In this document: positions 38,488-50,605 of the stretch, piece by piece
Position numbering within the stretch: position 1 is the first letter of the stretch
Layout of the letters: each line of letters begins with the position of its first letter
Assembly (NCBI RefSeq): GCF_902459465.1
Contig: NC_047082.1
Coordinates: 10,290,545-10,354,544, forward strand
DNA from: Asterias rubens
Taxonomy: Eukaryota > Echinodermata > Asteroidea > Forcipulatida > Asteriidae
Direction: 5' to 3'
DNA length: 64,000 bases
The notes under the pieces: model-generated
What the model saw: only the letters and a program-made list of their open reading frames with translations
Told to the model about the DNA's origin: nothing
The model's database searches: none
Made by a program: the position numbers and the translations under genes

Positions 38488-40683
38488 CTTGGTTAAAACA
38501 TTTTAAGTTAAAACTCCATTAAAAGACTCGCTGACTTCCTGGTTTGCAGTAACAATTTGGGTTCTTCCAGTATAAAATAGTACTTTCTATTCATCACTTC
38601 TCAAACTATCCCACAACAAAATTTATTCTGACCAAGTTAGAGGATTATATTTTCACTGTGTTAGGGGGTGAGACCATTTTTAAAAGGTTTTTTCAGTAAT
38701 ACTAAAGTGATCATGTGAAGTTGTAATTTGTAATGTTAACATAATAAACAGCTGAGAAATACAGCTGTATTCCGTCCCTTTAAATTCCGTCCAATTTTAA
38801 GTATGGCACACAAGCCCTGGTTTGTATAGCAATTGACTTTAAGTGTCATTTTTTGAATTATACGTTTAAATACGATTGCCTTTTTAACAATTATTTGGGG
38901 AATTTATGCACTTTTAGGAAATGGTAACTTGGGGGGGGGTTTTATAACTCATATTTGTTATTTTTAACCGACCACTTCCAACTAATGTTTTAATAACAAA
39001 GACGCAATAGTGCCCAACGAACTGTCTTCTAAAATATTTTTAAACAGGCAAACAATTTTTTTGGGTAAGATGCAAATTAGGAGAGACCATGGCTTTTCCC
39101 AAGCCTAGTCCTTTACACAGAAAAAAAACACATACAAACGGTATGGGGTATTTTATCAAAAGCATTCAACATTTTATCTTTTAGTTTAGCAGCACAGAAA
39201 AATCTTCCATCAAATAGTTATGGTCAAATTCTACATGCATGCCTGTATGGACTTAGGTTTTTTAAAAATAAATAAGCACTTCTCTCTGATGATTGAATAT
39301 ATGTAAATACTGTGTGAATAAAGTGTCTATTAATAACGTTCATTTAATATATTTGTCAGCAATGCATGGATTTTTGTAATAAAGAAAAGCCTGAAAAATG
39401 TAAGAAAAAAGTGTTTTCTCTGACTTTGTTATCCATTGATGTGAGGACATTTCTTTCCTTTGTTTCATCAGCTAAACCACACAAAGACAGGTTTGTTCCT
39501 TTTTTTGTGTTCCTTTGTTCTGCTGTCCCTTCTCTGATTGTGATAGAACCAAGACATTGACACAATTCTACAAGGCGTATTGTTTGGGTGTCGATTTATG
39601 TGTTGCAAACATTGTGTGTACTCGCCGCTACAAACAAAACAGCGCTTATGGAATGTTCTTTGGATTCAACGAGAACGACAACGAGAACGTTAACAATGCA
39701 CGCCCTTAATTGGTTGAATGAGCGTGGGCGTTATTTTTACTTTTCAATAAACAAAATTATGTTGACAAAAATTGGCAAATACATTTGTTCATTGTAACAT
39801 AAAGATGCGCATCCTTTAACTAACACTAATTTAGGCTTTTTTTGTGTCTTCCATTTGCATGCAGTTTATGTACATTATGTAAAGGTATTGCAAGAAAATT
39901 TTTCACATTTAAGCACATAACCCCTTGAGTAGGCCGCCAGGTCAAACAATGGAAATGTGCAAGCGCATTATGTGCCACGCACAACTTTCAGTCTGGGTCT
40001 TCCTTTGCAATGGGCGAGGGCGCTGTTTGAGCTAACGTCATTGTATGCAAGCGGGTCTATACATGTACATAACATACACAAAATAACAATGTCATAATTT
40101 AGTACATGTAGACAAATTTATTGTACAAATCTTTTGAAAACACAAGAAGTGCAAATATACAGAAAGTAAAACTATACAAAAATGTGAACTTGTACAAAAC
40201 TGCAGATGAGAAACACAAACTGTATGTAACCCAATAACATACATTTTTCAAAATGACATGTATATAAAAATTAACGACTCTATGGACGGATGTACTGTTT
40301 CTGAATATTGAAATGGAATCTACACTTGAGTACCATGTGCAGCAGAGGTTACTCTTTTTTGGATTCACAAAAAGAAAACTACTTTTCAAAGAAAATTTCA
40401 CATTTCTGATCAAGAGCAAGATACTTGATCATAATTTCTTTGTCCTTAGGATGCGACAATAAGCTGTAGGTCTATACTAGGAATGGAATGGAGGGGTAGA
40501 TTCAGCGTACTGCGATTGGAATGCGCGTAAAAGAACCCATACACCTATCATGGAAGAGTAGGGGTTAACCCTGGTGTTTCTGGCTCACATAGCAAGCTAC
40601 TCGCCAGCTACAGTGATTAAGTTCACTTATGAAGCATCGTTGGTTTAATCACCAGAAATATAAAATAAAATAAAATATTTTCA
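38488..40683. other. Convergent intergenic region between tektin-2 and DNAAF11
   Basis: Likely 3' untranslated sequence of both genes. A plus-strand AATAAA at 39317-39322 is a candidate tektin-2 poly(A) signal. A minus-strand AATAAA (TTTATT at 40117-40122) could serve DNAAF11. Open frames at 39356-39797 and 40099-40419 are AT-rich and unrecognised. Confidence 0.45.
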
Positions 40684-43600
40684 TCATATCAAAGGAGGCA
40701 CATCCGGGTCATCCACGAAATCCTCACTGTTCGGTCTGGCCACGACCTCTTTCCTCTTCATGCTTTCGTATGGTCCATGTTGACGAGGCTGCTTAGTCAC
40801 CATTAGGTCAACGTTCTTTGCCGATGATGGATCAACCTCCAGAGTGCCGCCAATTGTCCTTTTGGGGAAAAAGAGAGAACTTGGTATTGAGATCGCTATT
40901 CTTGTTTTGGTTTTGTGTATGCAGATGGGTTTGGTACTCTACCTTGCGCCACTTAGGCACAACTTCATGGCTCTGATTACCGCCAAATTCTCATAAAGAT
41001 CTTAAGCAGAAAATTCTGCTTAAGAAAAAAATTCTTTGCTAAGCAACAATTTAGCGGAGACACCAGTTAAAACAATGTAAACTAATAATGTTATTTTGGC
41101 TAGTAACCTGTTTCTGGTAAGCAAACATTTTCTGTGCTTAGTACGTTTTGTGCTTAGGGCTACAGGCTTTATGAAATTGTGGGCCCTGGATGTTGCTTTT
41201 TAATTTTAGCCAAAAATATTGTTGTACGGTTGAAGCTAATGTAGCGGCGTAAACAGGCCCACCACTCTACACTTACATGCCTAGAGGACTATTAAATTAA
41301 TTTAAAGGAGGACTCACCTTCCTTGAGTGTCTGTCTTCTGCGTCTTTCCCTCATCTTTCTTCACACCTCTTGTTGAAATGTTGATGGGTTTCTTTGCCTT
41401 TTGGGCTTTGACGACTTGCTTGACCTGAGAAAGGTACATGAAAACAAAATTTGAATGAAAATTAATGGCTTTAAAAACTACTAGTTAGAATAGAAACCTA
41501 CATCAGCCTTTCTATAGTATAAGGTATTTGGAATTTTGAGATGCAAACGCTTCTCGGATTGTGTGTTCCTGTTAGGGGTTTTACTTCCTGCATGGAAATA
41601 TTTCTTGGTGACTTTCTTAAAGCCATTGGACACTTCCGGTATTCAGTATTGTCCGAAGGCCCACACTTTGTGTATCACAACTTATATATAAAATAACAAA
41701 CCTGTGAAAAGTAAGGCTCAATCGGTTATCGGAGTCAGGAGAAAATAAGGAGAAAACCCACCCTTGTTTCCGCACGTTTCGGCCGTAATTCTGGCTATCG
41801 AGAATTCATAATTGTTTTAATGTTTTCTCAAAAAGTATAAGCATTTCATGTAATAATATTTCAAGAGGAGTCTTTCACCACTACCTTCTGTAAACCCTGT
41901 AAGTTATTTGTTAATCTGTGAACTTTAATTTTTTCTTCTGTTCCGAAAGTGTATAATGGCTTTAAATACCTTTGGCATACTAATAAGAAGATGGCCGGTA
42001 GTTTGTGATCGCTGAGCTTTACTGCTGTCTGGCATGATCTCCTCCGTCAATACTAACTGGAACACCTGAAGAAATGAGGGAAAAACAATGTAATTAAAGG
42101 CAGTTGATACTATTGGTAATTGTCAAAGACTAGCCTTCATAGTTGGTGTATCTCAACAAATACATAAAATAACAAACCTGTGAAAATTTGAGCTCAATCG
42201 GTCATCGAACTTGCGAGATATAAATGAAAGAAAAAAACACCCTTGTTCTTGTCACACCAAGGTGTGTGCGTTTAAACGGTTGATTTCGAGACCTCAAGTT
42301 CTAAATCTGAGGTCTCGAAATCAAAGTCGTGGAAAATTACTTCTTTCTCGGAAACTATGGCACTTCTGAGGGTGCCGTTTCTCACAATGTTTTATACCAT
42401 CAATCTCTCCCTATTACTTGTCACCAAGAAAGGTTTTATGCTAATAATTATTTTGAGTAATTACCAATAATGTCCACTGCCTTTAATGACTCATTTCACT
42501 CTACTTCTCTAATTTACATACATATAATACACAAAATATAAAACAGGATACAATAAAGAGAAATTCAGGCAAACTTTAGAGAGGGCAAGGCTGCAGGGAA
42601 GCACACGACAAGGGTGTTTTTTCTTCCATTATTCCATTATCTCGCAACTTCGATGACCGATTGAGCTCAAATTTTCCCAGGTTTGTTATTTTATGCATAT
42701 GTTGAGATACACCAAGTGAGAAGACTGGACTGTCTTTGACATTTGCTAAAGGCGTCCAGTGCCTTAAAGCAAACATAAGCTGGGAACCAGTGAAAAACTA
42801 CAACAATACATTGTATTTTGGCTGGTAAAGAAATCAAGATCTATTATTTCAGATGAATTTCACCCTGCGAATAGTTTGTTTGAGTTGATGAGAACAGGTA
42901 AGCGATATAGAGCGATCAGAGCTGACTCCAACCGTAAAAACAATTGATTGATTGATTGACTGTAACTGGTATCGGCTCAGCATGACCTTTCTGAGGTTTG
43001 TAATTTGTTGTGCTTTACAGCTTAAGGAAAGCGTCTTGAGGCCTGGCATAAGGAGCTTTATAAATATTCTTTTATTATTATTATTATTTACGGATATTTA
43101 GCCCTGTGACTGAACAGTAACATACCTTTCCTTTGACGACAACTTTAACATGCGTTGGTTGTACGTCAACATCAATGAGCGAGGTGTCTAGGTATTTATA
43201 GCACGCTACGTCCAGGCAGAGGCAGTTGGTTTCTTCATCCTCAGTCAGTGCAAAGTCCATCCTGTGAAGAAAACCCGAGACAAACTTAGTTTTCTAGTGT
43301 GAAGTTGTGACCAACTGCATGCAGTTGCTTGTTTGTTTGCTTGTTTGTTTGCTTGTTTGTTTGTTTGTTTGTTTGTTTGTTTAGATGATCTTCCCCTCAA
43401 GAGAACTCAGCAAACTCCTGCAAGGGGATAAATAACACCGAGCAGGAAACAGCCAATCTATCTTTTATTTATAAAACTGTAAAACCAACTTCTTGGTCTT
43501 CTCTCTATTGGGTTCTTGGATAGTACGGTGATTAAGTTCACTTTCCTAAGAGTCCTTGACTTCACAACCAGAATGAATAAATGAAATAGAAATTTAAAAA

Positions 43601-43708
43601 AGAGGATGAAATCAGAGATTACTTTGCTTCGTTGATGTTCAAGAACTTTCCGTCATCCGTTGTCAGTCGTATCTTCCTCTTTGGTACATCATGGGTAGGT
43701 TTCCTTGA

Positions 43709-43740
<32 letters not shown>

Positions 43741-46700
43741 AAAACAAAATCAAAAGACAAAGAATACAAAATCTAGTTTATTGGACCAACTGTGATTAAA
43801 AATAAAAAAATCTTGAATACCATCCCCACCCCTTTTTCACAAGTGAAACAGAAGTGAAAATTGTAGACAGTTCTTAATACCTAAAAAAAATATTGATAAT
43901 TCCCATTATGGACTTACGATTTTTGTTCTTCCTTCTCTCTAGTTTTCTTGATGTGGTCGTGGACAGCAATCCGAGACTCAGGTGTAAATTCCGTCTCTTC
44001 TTGCCAAAAACTTTGAAGAAAAAAAACACATCAAAAATTCAGTTTCGTCTACTGTGGTTTTGAACTATACCAAATCAGCAATACTACATTCATCAACATC
44101 AACATTCATGCACAGTTAACCCTCCAACTGTATGTCCAATTAATACCATTCACTGTGGTGTTAAATGATAGATGCAACACCATGGTGAATGCATCTACAT
44201 GGTGCACAGGTAACCCTCCTACTGTATGACCAATTAATACCATTCACCATGACCAGGACTCGAACCCACTCTCTTCTGATCAGAAACACCAGAGATCGAG
44301 TCTGTTATTCTTTAACAGCTCGGCCAAGACATGCCACAAATTTGATCAACAGTTGATTCATTTTAATAGGGTAAAGGAAAAACTGAAATAATTTTCAAGG
44401 CAAACCACCCCCCTTCCCCCAGTTATGTCTTGACTCACCTGCTGTTATCCTCATCGGTTTCCATGGTAACAACTTCTTTCTCATCTGCATCACCGTGTCC
44501 ATTACTCTTGTTGTCCCTATGAGGTGAAACAATGAGCCACATTTATTAGGCACTTTGAAAAATTAAGAACCAAACAATGGTGCCAAAGAAAAGGTTTGGG
44601 ACTGAATTCAGATTGTTTTCAATGTTTTCCATGAATGATTCCACAAGTCAAAAACAAAACCATGTATTTCTGTTTCTTATCCTTTTCCTGAAATTTTACC
44701 TGAATATAATGGTGCACAAAAATCAACAAGATTAGCAACCAGGACTACTACTTTTCCTTAGTGGATCGCGGGGACTTTTCTTTATTAACTTCATTACTAT
44801 GTAAGTTCTTAATTGGTCTCAACATTTCGACTACCTTGCTCTAGTCATCATCAGGAGACTTTGTTGTTTTTAATACTCACTCTTTATTCACATCAGTATA
44901 CCAGCGGCCATCAAATCCTTTTCCTTTCTTATTCTCATCCGTCGACTCTTTCTCTCCACTGGCAGCTTTCTTCTCCTTTTCCTTGGGAACACAATCAGAG
45001 GACAGAGGATGTAATTAAAATCAGAGTACTAATTATAAAACTAATATTGTAAACCCCCCTCGATCAACCCAACCCTAACCCTCAACCCAACCCTAACCCT
45101 CAACCCCACCTTACAGGGCTTCAAACAGGCAGAATAGAACACAACACCAAGCCCAAGCTGTGTTTTCAAAAAAGGGCCATAAACCATCGTTACAATTTCC
45201 TGTTTATGTAAACAAAACCTTTTCAGCTGGTTTAAAGTACCTCTTAGGTTTCTCAGCTATGCCATTGACAAATGAAAATAATGATACAAAATCATACTGT
45301 GCATAACAATGTGCTTGTACAAACTGCAGTTGCATACCTGAAAACCTATGAATCTTTTTCTTCATGCATTCGAAAAATGTGGCTGCCTTGGATTTAGTAA
45401 TAATAAAAATAATAATAATACTACTGTGTTCTAATATAGTGCTTTATCATCGCTAGGGACATATCAAAGCACTCAGTATTTTTTCTGCAAGGTATGTGGA
45501 GCTACGTTTTTAAGTAAGAGACCTATTCCTTTATACATTTGAGGGTGTTTGCGTGGATGTCCCCCCACTCAAAAAAAAAAAAACATCAATCGATCAACCA
45601 ATCAGTCAATCAATCAATCAGTCAATCAATCAATCAATCAATCAGTCAATCAATCAATCAATCAATCAATCAATGCTCTGGACTGCGTTTTGACGACCCC
45701 AACCAAAAACTGTTTCTGACGTCATAACCAAAACGGTAACCTAGCTCACAACTCGGATATCGTTCAGTCTGAACAGCAGAACCAACGACCAACAACCGAG
45801 ACAGTTTTTTGGTTGGGGTCGCCAAAACGCACTCCTGTTGTTCCTCTAAATACATGACAAGCAACCTACTCTCTTGATTCTGTAGTCTTCTTGTTCTTCT
45901 AAGATTTTGGGTCTGATCATCTTCAAGTCTTGCATCGCTGTAATCCTCTCTGACTTATCAATCTCTTTGCCATCCAGATACTGCGAAATTCCACATAAAA
46001 AAAAAATACCAAAGAACATCAGTCAAAACGTTAGGGTGTGCAAAGACTTGTGAACAAGTCGTTACTGGTCCCACGCGTTGAGATAGTCAAGTTGTGGCGG
46101 TGCTCTGGGGAGATCACTGCTCTCTGCTGGTTGCCCGACTTTTATACTCCCCTTTAAATGGGACCGTAGTCGTGAGAGCAGTCGTCTCGCGGGACCAGCA
46201 GTCTCGCGAGAATACCACGGGAATCGCGGGGAGAGTCGGAACGCTATCATCACCGCGGCAAACATTTAACGACTTTTCCACAAGTCTAGAGTAGGCACAA
46301 CATTGGCAACAGAACTGAGAGACGCTCCAAACTTGTCACCATTTTATTGGTACTGTACCTGTAACTGTGGTAGCACTGCGATGACGTACTCTCTGTAACC
46401 TTTGAACTTTGTGCAAGGATTTCCCGTCAGAAATCTGAAATGTTATCAAAATAATCAAATTGTGTTTGAAATATTGTCAAAATTTGAACGAAAATACCTT
46501 CTTTTTTTTTCGTTTACCCTTTGCATGGTGCAGGCTTGGCAAACTTCCCTCATGACCGGGGCTCAATTTCTTAAAGCTTGTATGCATTAAAACTTGTTAA
46601 ACACAGAAACTGGTTACATGCCACTAATCCATAAGGTTTATAATCAAAATTTAGACCCACATCAGTCGTAGTAAGAAACTTATTTTTCTGTTGTGTATCC

Positions 46701-49700
46701 CTTCGGGGTGATCCCATTGATTTGCTTGTGTCTTGTATTTATTTGTTACAACCATATCCATTTGATCTTTTCCCACTCCCCGCCTGTTCTTTTCAGAACA
46801 TTTTTCTCTATAAATGGTTATGTATTTCTTTGTTCTTGTTGATGCCTTTGAAGAAGGTCGGTTTGGATCGAAAGCTAAGGCCATCTATCCTACTTATTTA
46901 ATAATAAGATCTTCTATAGCACATAAATTCTGGTGTGTCTGATTCAATAGCAAACATCCCCATTCACAGGTTTCCTCAGCCTTGTGAGCTAGTGTTTAAG
47001 TTTATTTAAGAGGCATCTATCTTCAATACCAAAATATAAAATATTTATAATAATGAAACGTTCCAGGGACAGAAAAGAGTTTGTGTCTTAGGCTTCCTAA
47101 ATAAACACATATTTTTGTCCCTATATTATTGGTGTCTTACAGCTCTCGTAGATTGTAGTTGTCTCTTAGGCTCTCCACACTTGTGATCTCCCCCACAAAG
47201 TTAATGGTAAGGTCCAATTTCTTGAGTGTCTCGCAACCTATACAAATTAATGGACAAAAAATAGTCAACATATTTTAATTGTTTTAAATCAAATCACTGT
47301 TATTTCATCGTTGACAAATTTGTCTTTGATTTAAGTTATAATTATTCATAAAATAATAAATGCAAGACATATACAGACAGTTTGAAACAAATATTTCAGC
47401 AGAGTGTGGGTTCAATCCCGGTGGTGACACTTGTGTCCTAGAGCAAGACTGGTGTGTGGCTGTTTTTTTTCCCAGGACGAACGTGGGTAATTATCTGCAC
47501 ACGTTCGTCCTGGGAAAATAAACCGCCACACACAGGGGACGACCCAGGGAAGCTAAACGAACGCACCCTATAATTGCTTCTCACCACCCAGGGGTAAACG
47601 GGTACCTGTGAGGGCAGAGATGGTTCTCGTGATTTACAGAGCTTAGTAGCGTCTATTAATTGCACAGGCTGTATACTCCCAAGGTACATGTAGCTGAGAT
47701 AAAGGAAGTACTTAAATGGCCCAATGACCAGTGTTAATAATGTTGGCAGTGCTGTGTGAACAGCACAATACAACAACTGATCATTATTATAATAATTATT
47801 AAGATACAGGGCCTAATTTCATAGAGCTGCTAAGCACAAAAATTGCTAAGCATGAAATTTCTTCCTTGATAAAAACAGGTTTACCAACCAAATTTCCATG
47901 TGATTTTCAGGATAAGCAAACAAAAGCTGAATACCAGTAACGAGCACTATGTAACAAATGGAAATTTGGCTGGTAATCCTGTTTTTATCAGGGAACATTT
48001 TTCATGCTTAGCAAATTTTTGTGCTTAGCAGCTCTATGAAATTGGGCCCTGGTTTTACCATTCTATAAAAGGGTTCACTCATCACCTACCTCCTAGGTTT
48101 TCAATCTTCTCAACGTTATTAAGGGCCAGGTTAAGATACTCCAATTTCTTCAGCCTGCTGACATTTTCTGAAAGGGATAGAATGGGAAACACAAATACGA
48201 GGTTCAAACTGGTCTAGCTAGCGATCAAACTTGAGTATTTGCTTTAAAGGGAAGGTACACTATTGGTAATTGTCAAAGACCAGTGTTTTCACTTGGTGTA
48301 TCTCAACATATGCATAAAATTACAAACCTGTGAAAATTTGAGCTCAATTGGTCATCAGAGTTGGGAGAAAAAGATGAAAAAAAAACACCCTTGTTAGACA
48401 ATTTTGTGTGCGCTCAGATAGGAATAAAAGACTTCTAGCTAGAAGTCTTTTACTATTTTAGTGAGAAATTACCTCTATTTCAAAATCTATGCTACTTCAG
48501 AGGGAGCCGTTTCTCACAATGTTTTGTACTATCAACAGCTCTCCAATGATCGTTACCAAGTCAGTTTTTAAGTTAATATTTGTTTTGAGTAATTACCAAA
48601 TGTGTACCTTCCCTTTAAGGTCTATGCCAGGGGTCTTCACTGACACAATTCGGCTTACCAATCCTGGGGATGAGGTTGCTCTGAAGGTAAAGAATCTTTA
48701 GCTCTCTGCACCACTTGTCCAAATACTCGATTCTAAAAAAACAGGATTTAGTTTAGTAATGTTGTAAAGAAGTAATTGTGGATAAACTGAACAATTTCTT
48801 TTTCTAAGAAGAACAGCTGTATACAGGATTCAAACTGGATCAAACACCACCACTGTCAGCAGCAGAGTGTGGGTTCGAATCCCGGTCAGGACATTTGTGC
48901 TCTTCAGCAAAGCACTTAAACCATAACTGTTTTTAAAAAGTTTTGAAGGTAGTGCATTCTGCTCTACCAGCCGGGCTCATAGAGGTTGTAAAGGGATTAT
49001 TCTCCGTGGACAATAACTATTTGCCACAGATTTTGTCGATTTTTCCAAATATGCGACCACCTTTTGAAATGAGATTTTCACAAGCTAGTTTTAATGTTTA
49101 CATACTTTGTATTAAAACAATCAAATGTAAAAAAAAGAAAAGTTTACTTTGCCTTTAAAATGATTGGTGAACTCACTGAGTAAGGTTACCGAAAGTAGGA
49201 GGGTTGGGCTATGTTTGAATAAGCGGCAATGGCTACAACTATGGCTAGATCACTTTACATCATATTATGTTGAAGTATAGGACAGCCTTAGCGACACCCT
49301 TAGCAACAGTCGTAGCCGTAACTGTAGCGGCCATTTAAGATACAGCCTAACCTTCCAGTCCCTGACAGGGACCGCTAGGACCAGTTGGTGATGATCATCC
49401 CAGCTAAAGATTGCTCACCGTTCAATGTCCTGCTGATGCAGGGAAACTTCTTCAAGGGTGGAGATCTCCATGTTGTTATGTTCTGCCCGTTTGCGGATCA
49501 GGTTTTCCGTAACTGTAAAAGTTTGGAAATGAGAATGAGGAGAATAGTTTGTTTGAATGTTCTTTTAAAAGGTTTAGGCTGAAGAGTTTGAATTGTGTGT
49601 ACTGTGCAATTATTGGCTCTGAAATCTGAAATATTGTTTGTCCTTTTGTCTTGTCCTTCCAGGTTGGATTAATGACACACTTCTTGGTGATGACTAGTCA

Positions 49701-50235
49701 CTAGTGCAGGCATTTTTGTCAGTCCCCGCAAACCTGGATTGTTGATATAATCCTTTTGTCCTCAGTCGTGTACTACTTTGTTTTCTCTTTTACTGCCCCA
49801 CAACCCCAAATTTCCCCGCTATTCCTGTGAAATACGCTTGGCATAAGCACAGAATTCCCTGCTTCCGTGGCGTAAGCGCCGAATCTGTGCTTACGGTAAG
49901 CGGAGCCATGAACTACGGCCCTGATCTGGATGTTAAATTTTTAAACAATTAATACAAAATATGGATAACTTTCCGTATGGCGCCACCACTTTTTCACTCA
50001 TTTTTACAAAAAGGGATAAATCAATCAGGTAAATTAGATACTATATTATTTTATTTTGAATGAAAAAGTGGTGGCGCCATACGGAAGATTACCCTTTTCG
50101 TTTACTGAACGGTTGTTTACCAAATGCCAAACAACTGCCACTCACTCAATGACTGACATTAATTAAAAAACAATGGCACAGGAGAAGGGAAAAGACCAAG
50201 GACGAAATAGATGACATTTACTTACTTCGAACCAT
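40684..50235 (-). CDS. DNAAF11: Dynein axonemal assembly factor 11 (LRRC6)
   Basis: Complete on the minus strand, fifteen coding exons: 50226-50235, 49419-49512, 48659-48732, 48090-48167, 47141-47237, 46359-46434, 45870-45980, 44881-44981, 44439-44516, 43918-44010, 43623-43703, 43126-43261, 41970-42065, 41318-41424, 40684-40858. Phases join to 468 residues (human 466). The first exon encodes only MVR and one base. The N-terminus ([14 protein letters not shown]) leads into leucine-rich repeats ([43 protein letters not shown]) with cap [15 protein letters not shown] Lys/Glu-rich linker with [10 protein letters not shown] follows. Then comes a CS/p23-like domain ([34 protein letters not shown]), and the tail ends DDPDVPPLI. 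The protein helps pre-assemble dynein arms in the cytoplasm before transport to cilia; human loss causes primary ciliary dyskinesia. It shares a 370-bp spacer with the divergent Mab-21 gene. Confidence 0.97.
41617..41965. mobile_element. TTAA element R2 abutting a DNAAF11 splice donor
   Basis: TTAAAGCCATTGGACACTTC at the left, AAGTGTATAATGGCTTTAA at the right. On the minus strand the exon ending at 41970 is followed by GTAT and then TTAA, so the element starts at intron base five. Confidence 0.8.
42094..42486. mobile_element. TTAA element R1 in a DNAAF11 intron, complete copy
   Basis: TTAAAGGCAGTTGATACTAT to ATAATGTCCACTGCCTTTAA. The central arms CGAGACCTCAAGTTC and GAGGTCTCGAAATC pair. A right-half R1 fragment lies at 42598-42777. 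Confidence 0.85.
43327..43382. repeat. GTTT microsatellite
   Basis: GCTTGTTTGTTT units followed by pure GTTT repeats in a DNAAF11 intron. Confidence 0.95.
43706..43741. repeat. AAAG microsatellite
   Basis: About nine GAAA units begin three bases upstream of the DNAAF11 exon that starts (minus strand) at 43703, so on the transcribed strand they form the CTTT polypyrimidine tract of its splice acceptor. Confidence 0.9.
44245..44335 (-). mobile_element. tRNA-derived SINE head, minus strand
   Basis: Minus strand: TCTTGGCCGAGCTGTTAAAG as A box, then GGGTTCGAGTCCTGGTCATG as B box. Matches the heads at 4022-4425 and 51985. Confidence 0.55.
44825..44854 (-). ncRNA. Hammerhead-ribozyme-like core (Penelope-type)
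   Basis: On the minus strand CTGATGA is followed by a hairpin with stem GACTA/TAGTC and then GAAA: the two conserved cores and helix II of a hammerhead ribozyme, in the right order. The strand then reads TGTTGAGACC. Penelope-like retroelements carry short hammerhead motifs in their terminal repeats. Helices I and III and the cleavage triplet are not established here. Confidence 0.35.
45063..45108. repeat. Telomere-like CCCTAACCCTCAACCCAA repeat
   Basis: Two to three units mixing CCCTAA with CCCTCAA and CCCAA on the plus strand. Short and degenerate; an interstitial telomere-like sequence or a simple C-rich repeat in a DNAAF11 intron. Confidence 0.6.
45587..45675. repeat. CAAT microsatellite
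   Basis: About twenty CAAT/CAGT units in a DNAAF11 intron, ending at the MITE that begins near 45680. Confidence 0.95.
45680..45835. mobile_element. MITE with GCGTTTTGACGACCCCAAC ends
   Basis: Left GCGTTTTGACGACCCCAACC and right GGTTGGGGTCGCCAAAACGC are inverted repeats, with AAAAACTGT and ACAGTTTTTT extending the arms. Directly follows the CAAT array. Confidence 0.75.
46045..46286. mobile_element. Fold-back element with GACTTGTG ends
   Basis: GACTTGTGAACAAGTCGTTA at the left pairs with TAACGACTTTTCCACAAGTC at the right. The interior is GC-rich with CTCGCGGG and CTCGCGAG, unlike the surrounding AT-rich intron. Confidence 0.7.
47395..47770 (+). mobile_element. tRNA-derived SINE interrupted by another element
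   Basis: GGGTTCAATCCCGGTGGTGA (B box) and GTGTCCTAGAGCAAGAC match the SINE at 51985; that SINE's ATAATTGCTTCTC continuation is found only at 47571. The gap holds a hairpin CCCAGGACGAACGTG ... CACGTTCGTCCTGGG (47472-47517) and a right end AGGGAAGCTAAACGAACGC of the family at 12888. So a younger element lies within the SINE, itself in a DNAAF11 intron. Confidence 0.6.
47809..48049. mobile_element. Fold-back repeat R4, full copy
   Basis: GGGCCTAATTTCATAGAGCT at the left and AGCTCTATGAAATTGGGCCC at the right, arms paired through ATTTCTTCCTTGATAAAAAC. Confidence 0.8.
48244..48618. mobile_element. TTAA element, R1 variant with GGGAAGGTACAC ends
   Basis: TTAAAGGGAAGGTACACTAT to TGTGTACCTTCCCTTTAA. 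The interior is R1-like, with a hairpin AAAAGACTTCTAGC-TAGAAGTCTTTT at 48427-48451. It ends 41 bases from a DNAAF11 exon edge at 48659. Confidence 0.8.
49966..50091. mobile_element. MITE with TTTCCGTATGGCGCCACCAC ends, copy 1
   Basis: ACTTTCCGTATGGCGCCACC and GGTGGCGCCATACGGAAG are inverted ends; the inside reads CTCATTTTTACAAAAAGGGA. A second copy, inside inverted, is at 63003-63131. Lies in DNAAF11 intron 1. Confidence 0.85.
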
Positions 50236-50605
50236 TTTTCTGCCCAAAATTATGTTGATCTTTTGAGAAAACTCTGTTAAACTACTGTTAAACCGAAAAA
50301 AGGAAAACTTCAAGAAAAATGCAACAGTCCGCCAGCTGATGTTTACAGTTTTGCTCGGCAGCAGAATCAAGAATTAGCGCCACCAATAGTTCCACTTTAC
50401 TTAGTTTTAACTAAGTAATTTTTTTTATCTCCGTCTGTTTTATGTATCTTTTGAATTGTTTAACGCAGTAGTGTGCTACTTTTTGTGTGCTTTGGCTTTC
50501 CATACTTTGTCTGGCGTCCATATACACTTGTGAGAAAGCTATTGGTTTTAAAAAGGTAACCAGTCTAAACATTCCTTGTAAACTTGTAAACACGATGACA
50601 CCAAA
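50236..50605. promoter_or_regulatory. Shared divergent promoter of DNAAF11 and the Mab-21 gene
   Basis: Only 370 bp separate the two start codons, which point away from each other. No TATA box fits both. GGTAAC at 50555-50560 is a single RFX half-site without a partner. A short upstream ATG at 50595 opens an 11-codon frame out of frame with the Mab-21 ATG. Confidence 0.55.

Noticed and set aside
45063-45108. True telomere array
   Set aside because: Only a few degenerate units in the middle of a gene; not a chromosome end.
46651-46884. 77-codon minus-strand frame in a DNAAF11 intron
   Set aside because: Lys-rich low-complexity reading with no family match; probable repeat remnant.
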